From the NCBI GenBank assembly GCA_021234155.1, contig JAJEKV010000035.1:1116001-1180000 (forward strand): a stretch of 64,000 nucleotides of DNA, in the 5' to 3' direction. The position numbers were made by a program, and so were the translations under genes. The DNA is from Isoetes taiwanensis (taxonomy: Eukaryota; Streptophyta; Lycopodiopsida; Isoetales; Isoetaceae). Positions 1-11,279 of this stretch are shown piece after piece. Every line of letters begins with the position of its first letter. Within the stretch, counting starts at the first letter, position 1. Under the pieces are notes generated by a model that saw nothing but the letters and a program-made list of their open reading frames with translations, was not told where the DNA came from and ran no database searches.

Positions 1-619
1 ATAAGAAGTTAATATAAGATAACATTGTGAAATATTAATGTTAAAGGATATGTCGCGTGTTTTGGTTCGTTGAAGTAAAAAAATGTTGAAGAACAGATCG
101 GGATAATTTATAACAGGGCTCGATGGCGGCCATGCTGAGTTCTTCAGTGGAGGCTCTGATTGGAGTCGAGTCTAGTCCAGATGGGTCGTATTTGCCTCAG
201 AAGAACTGAGGTTAGCACCACTTGTGGGATTACAAAGCCTGGAGGACGAATTGGCCATGACACGATTGAGGGTGGGCTTCTGAGCAAGAACCGATTCTGA
301 GGTATTAGATCTCTGATTGAATTGATACTTGGCTAAGAAGCTTGGTTTGGCAGATTGAATCCATTATAGTAGCCATAGATTAGGCCAGAACCTTCTGTGG
401 TTGCAATTAGATTTCTGTGCGGTTGATCAAGTATGGCTCAGAGGAACTGCTGAGAAGAACTGATCACTTGTGTTGTTGGTAACATCGAGGTGGTGATAAC
501 ATCGGCTGGGAACAGTGCAACAACAATCAATGTGGGAGATCCGGTATCCGTGGTATGGGAGGCAGTTGATTGGCTCATCCCAAGCGTGCAAAATTTGGTC
601 TTTGAATTTCGCCGTAACA
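1..619 (+). repeat. 5' LTR (3' part only)
   Basis: This segment matches 3624-4232 over its whole length, including the shared stretch beginning ATAAGAAGTTAATATAAGAT. It ends in GTAACA, the inverse of the TGTTAC that opens the other LTR at 3250. The next base is followed by the primer binding site, which fixes the boundary at 619. Confidence 0.92.
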
Positions 620-620
620 G

Positions 621-632
621 TGGTATCAGAGC
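621..632 (+). other. Primer binding site, initiator tRNA-Met type
   Basis: TGGTATCAGAGC lies one base after the LTR end. This is the usual plant retrotransposon primer site, complementary to the 3' end of initiator methionine tRNA. Confidence 0.92.
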
Positions 633-784
633 AACATGGTTGAACTTGTGCCAGATGTACCAGCAGGACCTATTGACAAATTGCAGAAGTGCATTCGCCG
701 GAGGAGGGCATAATACCCGCCCTCGAAGACATTCATCTGGATGATGAATTGCCGAGTTCAAGTTTGATAAAGATGCACCCTTAG

Positions 785-3221
785 ATGCTGCTGGTTCACC
801 AAGATAGACCTCCGAAACGGGTATCATCAGATTAAAATTTAGGAAGGGGATGAAATTAAAACTGTATTCCGAACTCATCAAGGTCTTCTAGCTATGTCAT
901 TTGGTCTTACAAATGCTCCTGCAACATTTATGCGATTAATGATTAAGGTATCTCAGAGCATTTGGACAAGTTTGTAGGGGTATTTTTAGATGATATTCGC
1001 ATCTACTCCCAAATTATTGAAGAACATTTTGCTCACTTAGAACAACTTCTTCGAATTTTGCGAGAACATAAACTCTATGCAAAGATATCTAAACGTGACT
1101 TCTTTAAGCAGCGAGTGGCGTATTTCGGACATATACTTCCAGGTGAAGGTGTGTCACCCGAACCGACCAAGGTGCAAGTGGTACAGCAGTGGCTCCCACC
1201 AGAAAAATGTTTCAAAATGTTAGCAACCTACTACCGAAAATTTGTACCGAAGTTCTCCAAAGCTGTGGCTGCCCTCACCGATCTTTTGAAAAAAGACCAC
1301 GATTTTCTGTGGGGGAAAGAGCAGCAAGAGGCTTTTTGATGCAGTAAGGACTTGTTGGTTAGCAGTCCTGTGTTGAATGTGCCTGATTTGAATGAGGCAT
1401 TCAACGTTTATACTGACGCTTGTGGGCAAGCATTGGGGGCTGTGCTAATGCAGCAAGGACACGTTGTGGCTTATGAAAGTAAAAAACTGAGTCCTTCTGA
1501 AAGGAATTACGCAACCTATGAGCAAGAGTTGTTAGCTATTGTGCATGCATTGAAAACTTGGAGGAACTACTTGCGTAGTGGAACGAGCAAAGAGCCGCGC
1601 AAGTTTATCGTCTATATGAACTATAAACCATTAAGGTTCTTGCAAAGTCAAGCTGAGATTAGCTCGCGACAGGCTAGATGGCTAGATTTTCTCCATGAGT
1701 TTCATTTTTCCATTGAGCATATGCCTGGAAGGAATAATCCAGTTGTCGATGCATTATCAAGGTTTAAGCATATAAATACTCTAACAACTTTGGAAAATGA
1801 TCTTATGCAAAGGATAAAGGATGCATATCCCCGGGATCAACAAGATCCGACAGTAGTCAAGCTTGGGGAGCTGTGGACTGAATAAGAAGGATTGCATTTT
1901 TACAAAGGAAGGATTTATGTTCCTTTGAGTAGGAATCTTAAGGAATCAATTTTGCATGAGCACCATGATACTCCGCAAGCTGGGAATGGAGGTGAATGGA
2001 AAACTTATGAATTAGTTAAGAGGTTCTACTACTGCCTAGGCTTGCAAGATCAAGTCAAGGACTTGGTAGGCCACTGCTTGGTGTGTCAAGCTGTAAAGGC
2101 TGATCATGAGAAAACCCCGGGATTAGTACAACCTCTTCCTATACCAAATGAACACTGGGAGAGTGTGAGTATGAACTTTATAGTCACATTGCCCAGAACC
2201 GCTAGGCAACATACTCAAATTTTGATAGTAGTGGATCAATTAACCAAGTATGCTAAGTTTATAGCATTAAGAGGGGAGGCTACGGGACATGATGTAGCGG
2301 TTGCTTATATGCAACATATATTTCCAACTTTTGGACTAACTTTGTCTATTGTAAGTGATCAAGACACTAAATTCACAGGTCACTTTGGAGAGATCTCATG
2401 AAAGAATTGAGGATCCAATTGTACATGAGTAATGGAAGTCATCCACAGATAGATGTGCAAACCGAGCGTATAAATATGATCCTAGAAGATATGTTGCAGA
2501 GTTTTGTCCATGAAAAGCAGTCTAGATGGGAGGATTATCTACCTTATCTAGAATTTGCTTACAATAATAGGCATCATACGGGAATTCGGATGACTCCCCT
2601 TGTGGCTATTATGGGTCGAAATCCGAGGGCTTATTCGGGTATGCATAAGTACCTCAAAACCGAAGTTGTCGTACATATGCTCCATGATATGGATGCAATA
2701 TTAAGGCAACGTAAGCAAGCTCTGCGAAAGGCTCAAGATAGGGCTCAAACGTCTGCTAATAAGCATAGACGTGATGTCTCTTAGGGAAACGTGATTATGT
2801 TTTCTTAAGAGTTGTTTATCCTTTTGCATTAAGAATGAACACCTTGCGGCCTTTGACTAAGGGGCGAGTGCCCAAACTTACTCCGCGGTATGCTGGACCT
2901 TTTAGGATTACTAAAAGGATCGGGAAAATAGCATACGAGTTGAACTTACCACAAGAAGCTGGGATCCATCATGTGTTCCATGTAAGTCAGGTGAAGAAGG
3001 TTATACTGGATACCACTAATGTGGTTAGTTTGCAAAGTACACCGATCGTCTTAAACTCCTCTGTAATGCTAGAACGTCTTTTAGATAAAAGAGTTCGGCA
3101 GCTGCGCAATAGAGATGCGATAGAACATCTGATTCAGTGGCAGGACCAGTCTCCTGAGGATGCCACCTGGGAGACGGAGGAATTTGTGCAGCAGTTTCCT
3201 CATCTAAAGGACCAACCTTGA
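785..3221 (+). pseudogene. pol relic: reverse transcriptase, RNase H, integrase, chromodomain
   Basis: Reverse transcriptase begins near 790 (a WFTKIDLRNGYHQI-like stretch, frame-broken) and continues at 962-1339 with FLDD at the catalytic loop. RNase H is at 1352-1885; its third acidic position reads VYMNYKPL, where the family normally has aspartate. Integrase is at 1892-2784: a zinc-binding region with CLVC, then MNFI where the first catalytic aspartate is expected, then SDQD, then the TERIN glutamate region. The C-terminal part at 2835-3221 ends in a chromodomain (LIQW, ATWE motifs). Stops separate every block. The element cannot encode working enzymes; both the frame breaks and the aspartate-to-asparagine changes show this. 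Confidence 0.92.
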
Positions 3222-3232
3222 GGACAAGGTCC

Positions 3233-3249
3233 AAAAAAAGGGGGAGGAA
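3233..3249 (+). other. Polypurine tract
   Basis: An uninterrupted purine run, AAAAAAAGGGGGAGGAA, directly abuts the TGTTACA that opens the 3' LTR. It would prime plus-strand DNA synthesis in this element. Confidence 0.9.
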
Positions 3250-4232
3250 TGTTACAGGTGCTCCCAAGGGGGTATACCCAGAACCGGGCACTTGACAGAC
3301 GTCCATGAGCATGGGGGTACTGTTAGTTACATTGCTGGGTAGTTGTGATTAATGGGCCATGTTGACTGTAATCAGTCTATGGTGACGGAATGCGGAATAC
3401 GGGACAAAAAATTGCTAGGGACCGATATCGGCACTAGGGGCACTAATATTAAGTAATAATATTAGTTGTGGAAGCAAGGGAGGTGATACCAATGGTTGTT
3501 GCCAGTAGTAACGTAACATTAATATTAATGGATTGTTAATGTTAATATGTAAGTGTTGTTACAAGTAACATCAGGGGCACTAGTGTTAGTTATTAAGCAC
3601 TAGGGGTGCTAAGATTGTTATTGATAAGAAGTTAATATAAGATAACATTGTTAAATGTTAATGTTAAAAGACACGTGGCGTGTTTTGGTTCGTTGAAGTA
3701 AAAAAATGTTGAAGAACATATCTGGATAGTCTGTAACAGGGCTGCGATGGCAGCCATGCTGAGTTCTTCAGTGGAGGCTCTGATTGGAGTCGAGTTCTGG
3801 TCCAGGTGGGTCGAATTATTCTCAGAAGAACTGAGGTTAGCACCACTTGTGGGATTATAAAGCTTGGAGGACGAATTGGCCAGGATACAATTGAGGGTGA
3901 GAAAAACCAATTCTGAGGTATTAGATCTCTGATTAAATTGATACTTGGCTGAGCTCGGTTTGGCAGATTGAATCCATTACAGTAGCCATAGATTAGGCCA
4001 GAGCCTTCTGTGGTTGCAATTAGATTTCTGTACGGTTGATCAGGTACGGCTCAGGGGAACTGCTGAGAAGAACTGATCACTTGTGGTGTTGGTAACATCG
4101 AGTTGTTGATAACATCGCCTGGGAACAACGCAACGGCAATCAACGTGGGGGATCCGGGATCCATGGTGTGGGAGGCAATTGATTGGCTCATCCCAAGCGA
4201 GCAAAATTTGGTCTTTGAATTTCGCCATAAGA
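3250..4232 (+). repeat. 3' LTR, about 983 bp
   Basis: It starts TGTTACAGGTG after the polypurine tract and ends near 4232, where alignment to the 5' LTR stops (the expected terminal ACA is changed to AGA). Compared with the 5' LTR it has a small deletion near 3900 and many substitutions. Confidence 0.9.
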
Positions 4233-4270
4233 GAACCATAAGAAGATGTTGAACAAGTTTACCTTCAAGC

Positions 4271-4720
4271 ATGCCATACCAATTTGAGTTGAATGTTTCA
4301 GTCTCTTTGCCCACTTTTGGCTCAAGTATGAATGCTAACAACTTCTTGAGAGTGTTTGAAGAATATTACATGGATTATATCTCAAGAAGGGATGCAAGTT
4401 TTCAAATTGAGAAATGTTTCAAAGAAGAAAGTGAGGCTGGAGCATGGCTAACTTATGAGAAGCTTGTGGGAACCACCTCATGGGATAAACTTATACAGAA
4501 GTTTTTTGATTGATTTGGTAAGGTAGCTGCACCACAAGACCTTGTTAATGAATTGCAAAACTTTGAAAGTGTAAACAAATACGAGGAGAGATTTAGCACC
4601 TACACGAGCAAAGGCCAAAAGAGCCAAGTGCCAATTCCAACTCTTTCTTAGTCTCTTCCTTTATCGAAGGCTTGGCCCCTAGACCAGAAATCTAGAGGAA
4701 GTTGCTGATGGTTTTGATTT
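4271..4720 (+). pseudogene. Retrotransposon gag relic
   Basis: The 80-codon frame at 4271-4513 has the spacing of a retrotransposon gag core: acidic residues and AGAWL, then SWDKLIQKFFD. After a stop the next codons resemble the rest of the domain (FGKVAAPQDLVNEL, then YEERF). It lies immediately 3' of the LTR element but is not part of it, so it is either the site that element inserted into or an independent relic. No other parts of that element are recognisable. Confidence 0.55.
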
Positions 4721-5265
4721 TGTCTACAAAGTCTTTGCTAAGGCCACTAAGCTCATTAAAATGCTTTTATCCTATCAGGTACGTATATAGCCACATTTTC
4801 AGCTTTGCATATCCATATCTAGGCATAATTTTTCAGTTACTTTGCCCTTTTCTTCTTGAATAATGTCTTATTGGTCCCTAAAATTAGACTTGCCACTCAC
4901 TAGAAAATAACAATACATGTTGGTTCGGTAGTTCATCCAATAATTATAGTGCCCTACTTCGTCTTTTGGCTAGTTTGTCGATCTATGCTGCTTGGATTAG
5001 CTGAAGCCTTCATAGCAATTGGGCATAATGAATTCTTATGTGATCAGTTTCCTGGAAACATAAGATATATGACAAGGCCCTATTCTCAAGTGTTGCTGCT
5101 ATTGCAATTACATGAATGCGATAATCTGCTCATGTATGAGCCTACCATGTTGCTAATATTTTGATGCATGTCTTCAATATACTCGAAAATGTGATTTCCC
5201 TTGGCATTATGCCTTGTTGTTAAGTTTAGAACCAAAGGACCTTCTCCACCTTATAGCATAACCAG

Positions 5266-5728
5266 TAAGCTAACGTGATTATTTTTTATCTTAAATCTAT
5301 GTTTTTTTTATAACATCCTATTCATTTATTTTAGGAATATGGTCTATGGTTTCGAGAATTATATCGATATCAAATCCCCCTGGAACCCCCTGTTATTGTG
5401 CTACATATTTATGATTGGGGACGCCTATGATTTTGAAATGTGAAATACGAGTTTGCCTAGGTTTTGATGGAATATCGAGCCTCTATATAGCTTCGCCTAA
5501 GGTTTTAGAATATAAAATACGGGGGCTCGAACCTCTACCAAAATAACTCAATGTCCTAATAAGACTATTTTAACCAATCTTACTAGTGAGCTAACGTGAT
5601 TATTTTTTATCTTAAATCTATGTCATTTATAACATCCCATTCATTTATTTTAGGGATATGGTCTATGGTTTCAAGAATTATATCCATATCAAATCCCCAT
5701 GGAACCCCTTGTTATTGTGCTACATATT
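5266..5728. repeat. Direct repeat, about 144 bp, two copies 320 bp apart
   Basis: The sequence from TAAGCTAACGTGATTATTTT to TGTGCTACATATT at 5266-5409 recurs at 5586-5728 with few changes. The spacer holds no recognisable gene. The stretch from 4720 to 5740 otherwise shows nothing I can identify. Confidence 0.85.
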
Positions 5729-5740
5729 GAAATTATTGCA

Positions 5741-6222
5741 TCCACACTTAATATACATATCACCCAATGTACTTCCCATAATAACATTTGTATGAAGTCC
5801 TCTTTTAATTGACATGGATCAACCTATCATGTCTTACAGCTTCAATGCCAGGCTGCCAACACATGCTTTGACGAGGATGCTCAAATGTATGACCCCATCA
5901 TGTTTTAAGTCTTCTTTTTCTATATTTTCAAAGCATTCAAGGGCGAGACTACCTCTATCATAATGAGCAAGTCCTGCGATTATAGCACCCCATGACACTA
6001 TATTTGGTGCTATGCCTTCCAATTGCATCGCTTCCAGCTAATAAGTGTTCTCCATGTTGTGCATATCATGTGATCATAACATTCGATGATACACCACATC
6101 TCTCATAGGCACATTGTCCCGTACATTACAATCGTTAGCAAGATTGCTACATTTTCCATACATGTCAATCAAGACATTCCCTACGAAGATATATGCCTTG
6201 AGAACAACAACATAAACCTGCT
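5741..6222 (-). pseudogene. PLS-type pentatricopeptide repeat protein relic
   Basis: Read on the minus strand, three fragments follow one another with the spacing of PPR motifs. First FVGNVLIDMYGKCSNLA with MPMRDVV; then the open frame at 5834-6028 with PNIVSWGAIIAGLA and LVKACVGSLAL; then, after stops, NVIMGSTLGDMYIKCGC. Such motifs typify PLS-class PPR proteins, organellar RNA-binding factors. Stops and frame breaks interrupt the series and only about three motifs remain, so this is a pseudogene fragment. Confidence 0.75.
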
Positions 6223-8599
6223 TATTAATTAGCAGAGATAATTGCATTTCTTGTTACAATAAGAGAGGCCTTTGGCCGTCTCCAAAATGTAGTCGAATTG
6301 GAGCAGTTAGTCGGTGTGGCAGAGGCATAGTTTGTAACAAGGTTGCTCACCATTCTCATAATGGATCATATGGTGACTTTTTGAAGAAATGTACTATCAC
6401 GACATGTACATTCTAGAAGGCAAGGCTTTTAATAAGTCCACCACCTCATAGTTTAAAAACTGCGGCTTCCTACTGAGCCAACAAGGGCAAACATGAAATA
6501 AGATTTAAAATAGACCAATATAATGCCAGCGAAGTGAAGAGATGGAGGCATAACAGAATTTAATATTGCGTATGAGTTGGTGATCCAGCCTAACTCCAAT
6601 TATTTGATGCATTCACTCAATTACAAGGGTCCTCATAGTTGAACTTTCCCAGCAGATCTATCAAATATAGCACTAAGTTGATATTTACCTTTTATTGCCT
6701 ATGTTCTTCCGTCGCAAGCTTTTTGAACAACATCATGCCTCTGCAAGCAATTCCGTAACCATTCACCAAAAGCAAGAATAGCTCATGTTTGCTATCAAAG
6801 GGAGTTTTTTACTTCGTTAAAGAAATGGTCCATTAAAAAAAAAAACTCAGTCTAAGAGGTCTGTTTCGGAAAAGAAAAAAAAGTGTTCCCTCTAAAGATG
6901 AAAAATTAATTGACTAACAAACAAAAAATTAGGGCAAAATGAATTTTCGATCACCAGAAAAATAATGTGGCGTCCAAAAGGCAAAAACCTTAGGCTATAT
7001 TTGTAAGGGAAAGTAGAAAAATATTTTCCACCACTAAAAAAACAATCAGTAATAATGACCGCCAGATCATTTGACATGGGAGGGTGCCCGATAGTGGAAC
7101 AGAGGCTGTGAGGCGGCTCACTTTTATGGCGCGATTGAATGGCCAAGATCTTCCCATTTGACCTTTCTATTTGGACTTTTGGTTTCAATGGCTAAGATCT
7201 CCGGTTTTGCTATTTTTACATTTACTAAAAAATCTTTTTCCACAGGAGGCAGTCGGCTATCACACAAATGTCGTTGTAGTGCTCCACAAGAGCTTTAATT
7301 TGACTATTGACACGTCCTATTTTGACTACGTTAGGACAAAAAATCATGGATAGGATACCTAACTGCGCCGTCAGGGGCAAAAAGTGGGGTCAGTTTAGAG
7401 CCTCCAAACTTTCTATATAGGGCACCAGAGTGGCTAATTTTGGGGTCATTGGAGAGGGCAAGTCTTAAAGCTTCCAATGAGCCATTGGTTGCCTAGATCC
7501 GAGCAATGAAGGTCCTCCATCGATCCCTTTTCCTGTTAAGTGTACCGTCACTGAGCACCCTCCCTTATGCCTACAATATACCATAAGATACCCAAATCCA
7601 CCCCCCCTCCTCCCCCATCGAACTGCCCTTAACAGGGGCAATCCAAAAAAATGTGTAATTTAGTAGTAATTTTAACAAAAGTCTTTTTACGTAACTAATA
7701 AAATAATTTATTTGATTATGTAATTCTGGTAAAATAGATTTCTCTATTCATTTCAATTTTGTAACAAGGGCATCATATAATAAAATGCGAAAAGTAAATC
7801 TAAACTAAACCACAACTTATGTATATTTGTATGATGGGTGTCAAGATGAGCTTGCATAGGAGAGGTAGTGTATAGGAACTCTCAGACAGAAATCAAGAAG
7901 GGCGATGTTTTTGGCCGAACTGCATGCGAGATGCTTAATATCAGAAATCATGAAGGGCGATGTTTTTGGCCGAACTGCAAGGCGAGATGCTTAATATCAG
8001 ACATCTAGTTTGAATGGATGGTTTTTATAAGACTTGGGGGACAGACCCGACCACACCTAACAAAGAAAGCTTAATCTTACCTTCCAAATGCATATCTTGC
8101 TAGGGCCCAACATCAAATATTTGTGTGGAAAATTAAAAAAGTTTATGTAACCTTCAAAAGAGCGTATATTCCACCCAATACACAAAAACACTTAAAAAAT
8201 TGTGTGTAAATGCGCCACTAAGCCCAGCCCTCCGGCCGCTTCGGGTAACATCTCCACCGTCCATCGCGCAGCAATTTGCTCTCGAGCTTTTGGCTATGGC
8301 AGAAAACAGAGCATACCAAAACCATACACCTGCCCTTCTCAGATATTCCCTCAGATCTGCACATTACTCTTGATTCGAAAGCGCCCTTGTCTTAGTCACC
8401 TGCGTTCCGTTTTTTATTCGGATTCATGATTAATAGCGCCGCTTTTGTGTCGATATCTACAGCTTCTTTGATGCGGCCCTTTTGCTAATTTGGGCCGAGT
8501 ATTAGGGCGTTTTTTCCAGCTGGGTTACTGCATTTAGGCTTGATTTTGAGGTCCCTGCTGCCGATTATATTATGGTCATGGCGAGTTTATGCTCTTGAG
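6223..8599. other. Intergenic, AT-rich; small tandem duplication; probable 5' UTR/promoter at its right end
   Basis: No coding signal was found. A 55-bp unit (CAGAAATCAAGAAGGGCGAT...) occurs twice in tandem at 7887-7941 and 7942-7998. The last 400 bases before 8600 are less AT-rich and presumably contain the promoter and leader of the DnaJ gene; I could not place a TATA box or heat-shock element with confidence. Confidence 0.6.
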
Positions 8600-9975
8600 A
8601 TGGGTGTGGATTATTATTCAGTTCTTAAGGTCGGAAAAGGTGCTTCAGAGGATGGGTTGAAGCGGGCATATCACAAACTGGCCATGAAATGGCACCCTGA
8701 CAAGAATCCTCTCAATAAGAAAGAGGCAGAGGCCAAATTTAAGCAGATCTCCGAAGCATACGAGGTTAGAACTCTTTGCATTTTGTAATCAAGTCCTTTT
8801 TTAAGCTCCCAAATATGTATAATCGATCTTCTACTCGTTTCGGCCACTTATCTATTAGGTACAGCATGGTTGGTTAATATTTCTGTCCATATTTTGTGCA
8901 GGTTCTAAGCGACCCACAAAAGCGAGCAATTTATGACCAGTATGGAGAGGAAGGATTGAAAGGACAAATGGGACCCGAGGAATTCGGTAATGCTGGAGGG
9001 CCAAGTATGTATACTAGATTCAACTCCAGCAATGCAGATTATAATTTCTCCGATATGTTTGGGGGTACAACATTTGGCAGCAGATCTGGAAGGCCAGGCT
9101 ATGCTGAAAAGTATGCTGAAAAGAGTGCACGCAGTAGGCCTGCTACTTCATCTTCTGCTTCAGGGGAGGCCACAACATCTTCATCATCAAATGGAGGACT
9201 TCGAAAAGCTCCTGCTTTGGAAAGGAAGTTACCTTGTACACTGGAGGAGCTCTATACCGGCTCTACAAGGAAAATGAAGATCTCAAGGAATGTGATTGGA
9301 GCTGGCGGGTAAGTCGAAAAGAAACCAAACAGTCAGTTTTTTTTTTATCCAAAAACTCAGAGAATGGAGAAGAAGAAGAATTTCCTCTTTTCTTAAGTGC
9401 CAAATTGGTCTGCTTGTTGATGCCTTGCATTTTGGAGTTGGAACTTTGTTGATGATGAGATGAACAACAAACCCTCAAAGTTGCTCTTCGATTTTTGATT
9501 AGTTTTCTGGTGTGTTTTTTTGTTGGTCTTCAGCAAGCTGTTGCCAACTGAGGAGATATTGTCAGTCTATGTCAAACCTGGTTGGAAGAAGGGAACAAAG
9601 ATTACTTTTCCTGAGAAGGGGAATGAAGAGCATAATGTTGTTGCTGCAGACTTGGTGTTCATTATCGAGGAGAAGTCGCACAAGATATTCAAACGTGATG
9701 GCAATGACCTAGCTGTCACAGAGAAGATCATGCTGGCTGATGCTCTTACAGGTTGTACAGTGACTATGAACACCTTAGATGGCAGAACTTTAAACATTCC
9801 TGTAACTGAAATTGTTCATCCCGGATACGAGAAGGTAGTGCAGGGAGAAGGTATGCCGATAACGAAAGAACCAGGAAAGAGGGGGGATCTTATAATCAAG
9901 TTTGATGTCCAGTTTCCTACAACATTGAATTCAGATCAAAAAGCTCTCTTGAGGAAGGTCCTTGGACCAGGCTGA
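8600..9975 (+). CDS. Class II DnaJ/HSP40 co-chaperone (DNAJB type), 3 exons
   Basis: Three exons, 8600-8764, 8902-9308 and 9534-9975, join with GT-AG introns in frame to give 337 residues, the usual length for plant DNAJB1/4-like proteins. The N-terminus starts [11 protein letters not shown] and holds a J-domain (residues 1-70) with the HPD motif at 32-34, which stimulates HSP70 ATPase. A Ser/Gly-rich linker without a zinc-finger domain follows, then the two beta-barrel substrate-binding domains (about 160-335, [19 protein letters not shown]-like). An in-frame TTG 60 bases upstream is not a start; ATG 8600 is chosen because it gives the conserved N-terminus. No signal peptide, so probably cytosolic. 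All frames and splice sites are intact. Confidence 0.95.
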
Positions 9976-11279
9976 GGAACCTCTGTGGCTAATCCGTATC
10001 ATCAGTATGAAGCCCCTTGGCTGAGGTTGCATATGTCTGCCTGTGGTCCTCCCTATGGCACCCAATATTATTTTCTTTTATAGCAGACATTTTTTCCTTA
10101 CCATATTTTTGGGAGTTCTTGCACGTCCACTGGCAGCAGGATTGGTTCCAATGGATCTTGTTAAATCCATAAGCCTTGCTTTCAGATCTTTTTAACATAT
10201 CTGATGCTTCATGTTGGCTGCAATGAAGGCATTGTCGAATGGTGGATTGAAGCCGTTAATAAAAAGTTTCAGTAGCAATGATAACTCTACAAAAAGTTGT
10301 TGGTAGAAATTTGAGTAACTGGCGTCTATGGAAGGATTTTTTGACAAAAGGCATTGAACTGCTGGAACTGCTTTCATATCTCATATTTAGTTTCAGATAT
10401 GCTTTTGTTTGTCATGTATAACAGGCGTGCTTTGCCTCGTGTCAATGCTCGATGATATGAATGAAAAGCAATTCCAAACTTGTTAACATTTAATGAACAC
10501 TTTTTGTGACACTCGTAAACTTTTTTAAGATAGTACAAATTCAAACTTAACACGTTAACGACCTAACATATTTCATCTCTGGAGCACTTTTCTTTTAAAA
10601 CAAAGATGGTCATGTTCTTCAAAGTATTCATCAACAACAAAAGATATACAACGAAAGAGTTCATCTAAAGAAAATCCAGTGTTCTTGTTTTTCTTTTCCC
10701 TTTTCTTGTAAAACTTAAGATAGTACGATCATCCTCATGTACATATAAGGCACCTTGTAAAATAGAAACAATAATCAAAACGATAAAAGAATCCACAATT
10801 CTTTAGTATGCACAGCACAGCTGAGCGTGCATATACAAACTGAATGTATGTCTTACTCCTACACTAAAAGGATTGAGAACATCGACGAAGACTCCATACA
10901 CAAGCCAGAGTTTTAATGCCATGCATGTTTCCTCTCCAAAACCAATTTATAACCACCAAATGAATGGTCTATAAGAACGTCTTGAATCCAAAAATTGCTG
11001 ATACTTGACTCTTTTAAAGGTTCCATTTCAATAAGCATGGAACGTATCCTTGGCAATGTGCCAAATCCTCTTGCCCAATAACTTTGCTTGTGAAGCAAGT
11101 TATTCACTCCAATAAATGTTTGATTAAGTTTTAACGATAAAACAGCTTCAAAATTGCACAGCACAATTGAACCAACAACACCTACTCTGAGCAACTCAGC
11201 TTGGTGCCAATCATGTGGCTATCTATCTGATAAACACCAAGACCACTTGATATATAGGAGTTAATGTCTTCTGTAACCC
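9976..11279. other. Intergenic region between two convergent genes, with both 3' UTRs
   Basis: The DnaJ gene (+) and the PABP gene (-) converge here. Near 10,455 an AATGAA-containing stretch is a possible polyadenylation signal for the DnaJ gene. Nothing else was recognised. Confidence 0.5.

Larger units (their letters stand above)
1..4232 (+). mobile_element. Ty3/gypsy chromodomain LTR retrotransposon, internally deleted and degenerate
   Basis: The order partial 5' LTR, tRNA-Met primer site, reverse transcriptase, RNase H, integrase, chromodomain, polypurine tract and 3' LTR is that of a Ty3/gypsy chromovirus. Gag, protease and the N-terminal part of reverse transcriptase are missing: coding homology resumes about 160 bp after the primer site. 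The pol frames are broken by stops and shifts. The first 374 bp or so of the 5' LTR lie outside the window. The two LTRs differ by many substitutions and small indels, so this is an old insertion. The right target-site copy cannot be checked without the left flank. Confidence 0.93.

Noticed and set aside
8540-8599. N-terminal extension of the DnaJ protein resembling a signal peptide
   Set aside because: It starts at TTG, not ATG; the family N-terminus begins exactly at ATG 8600.
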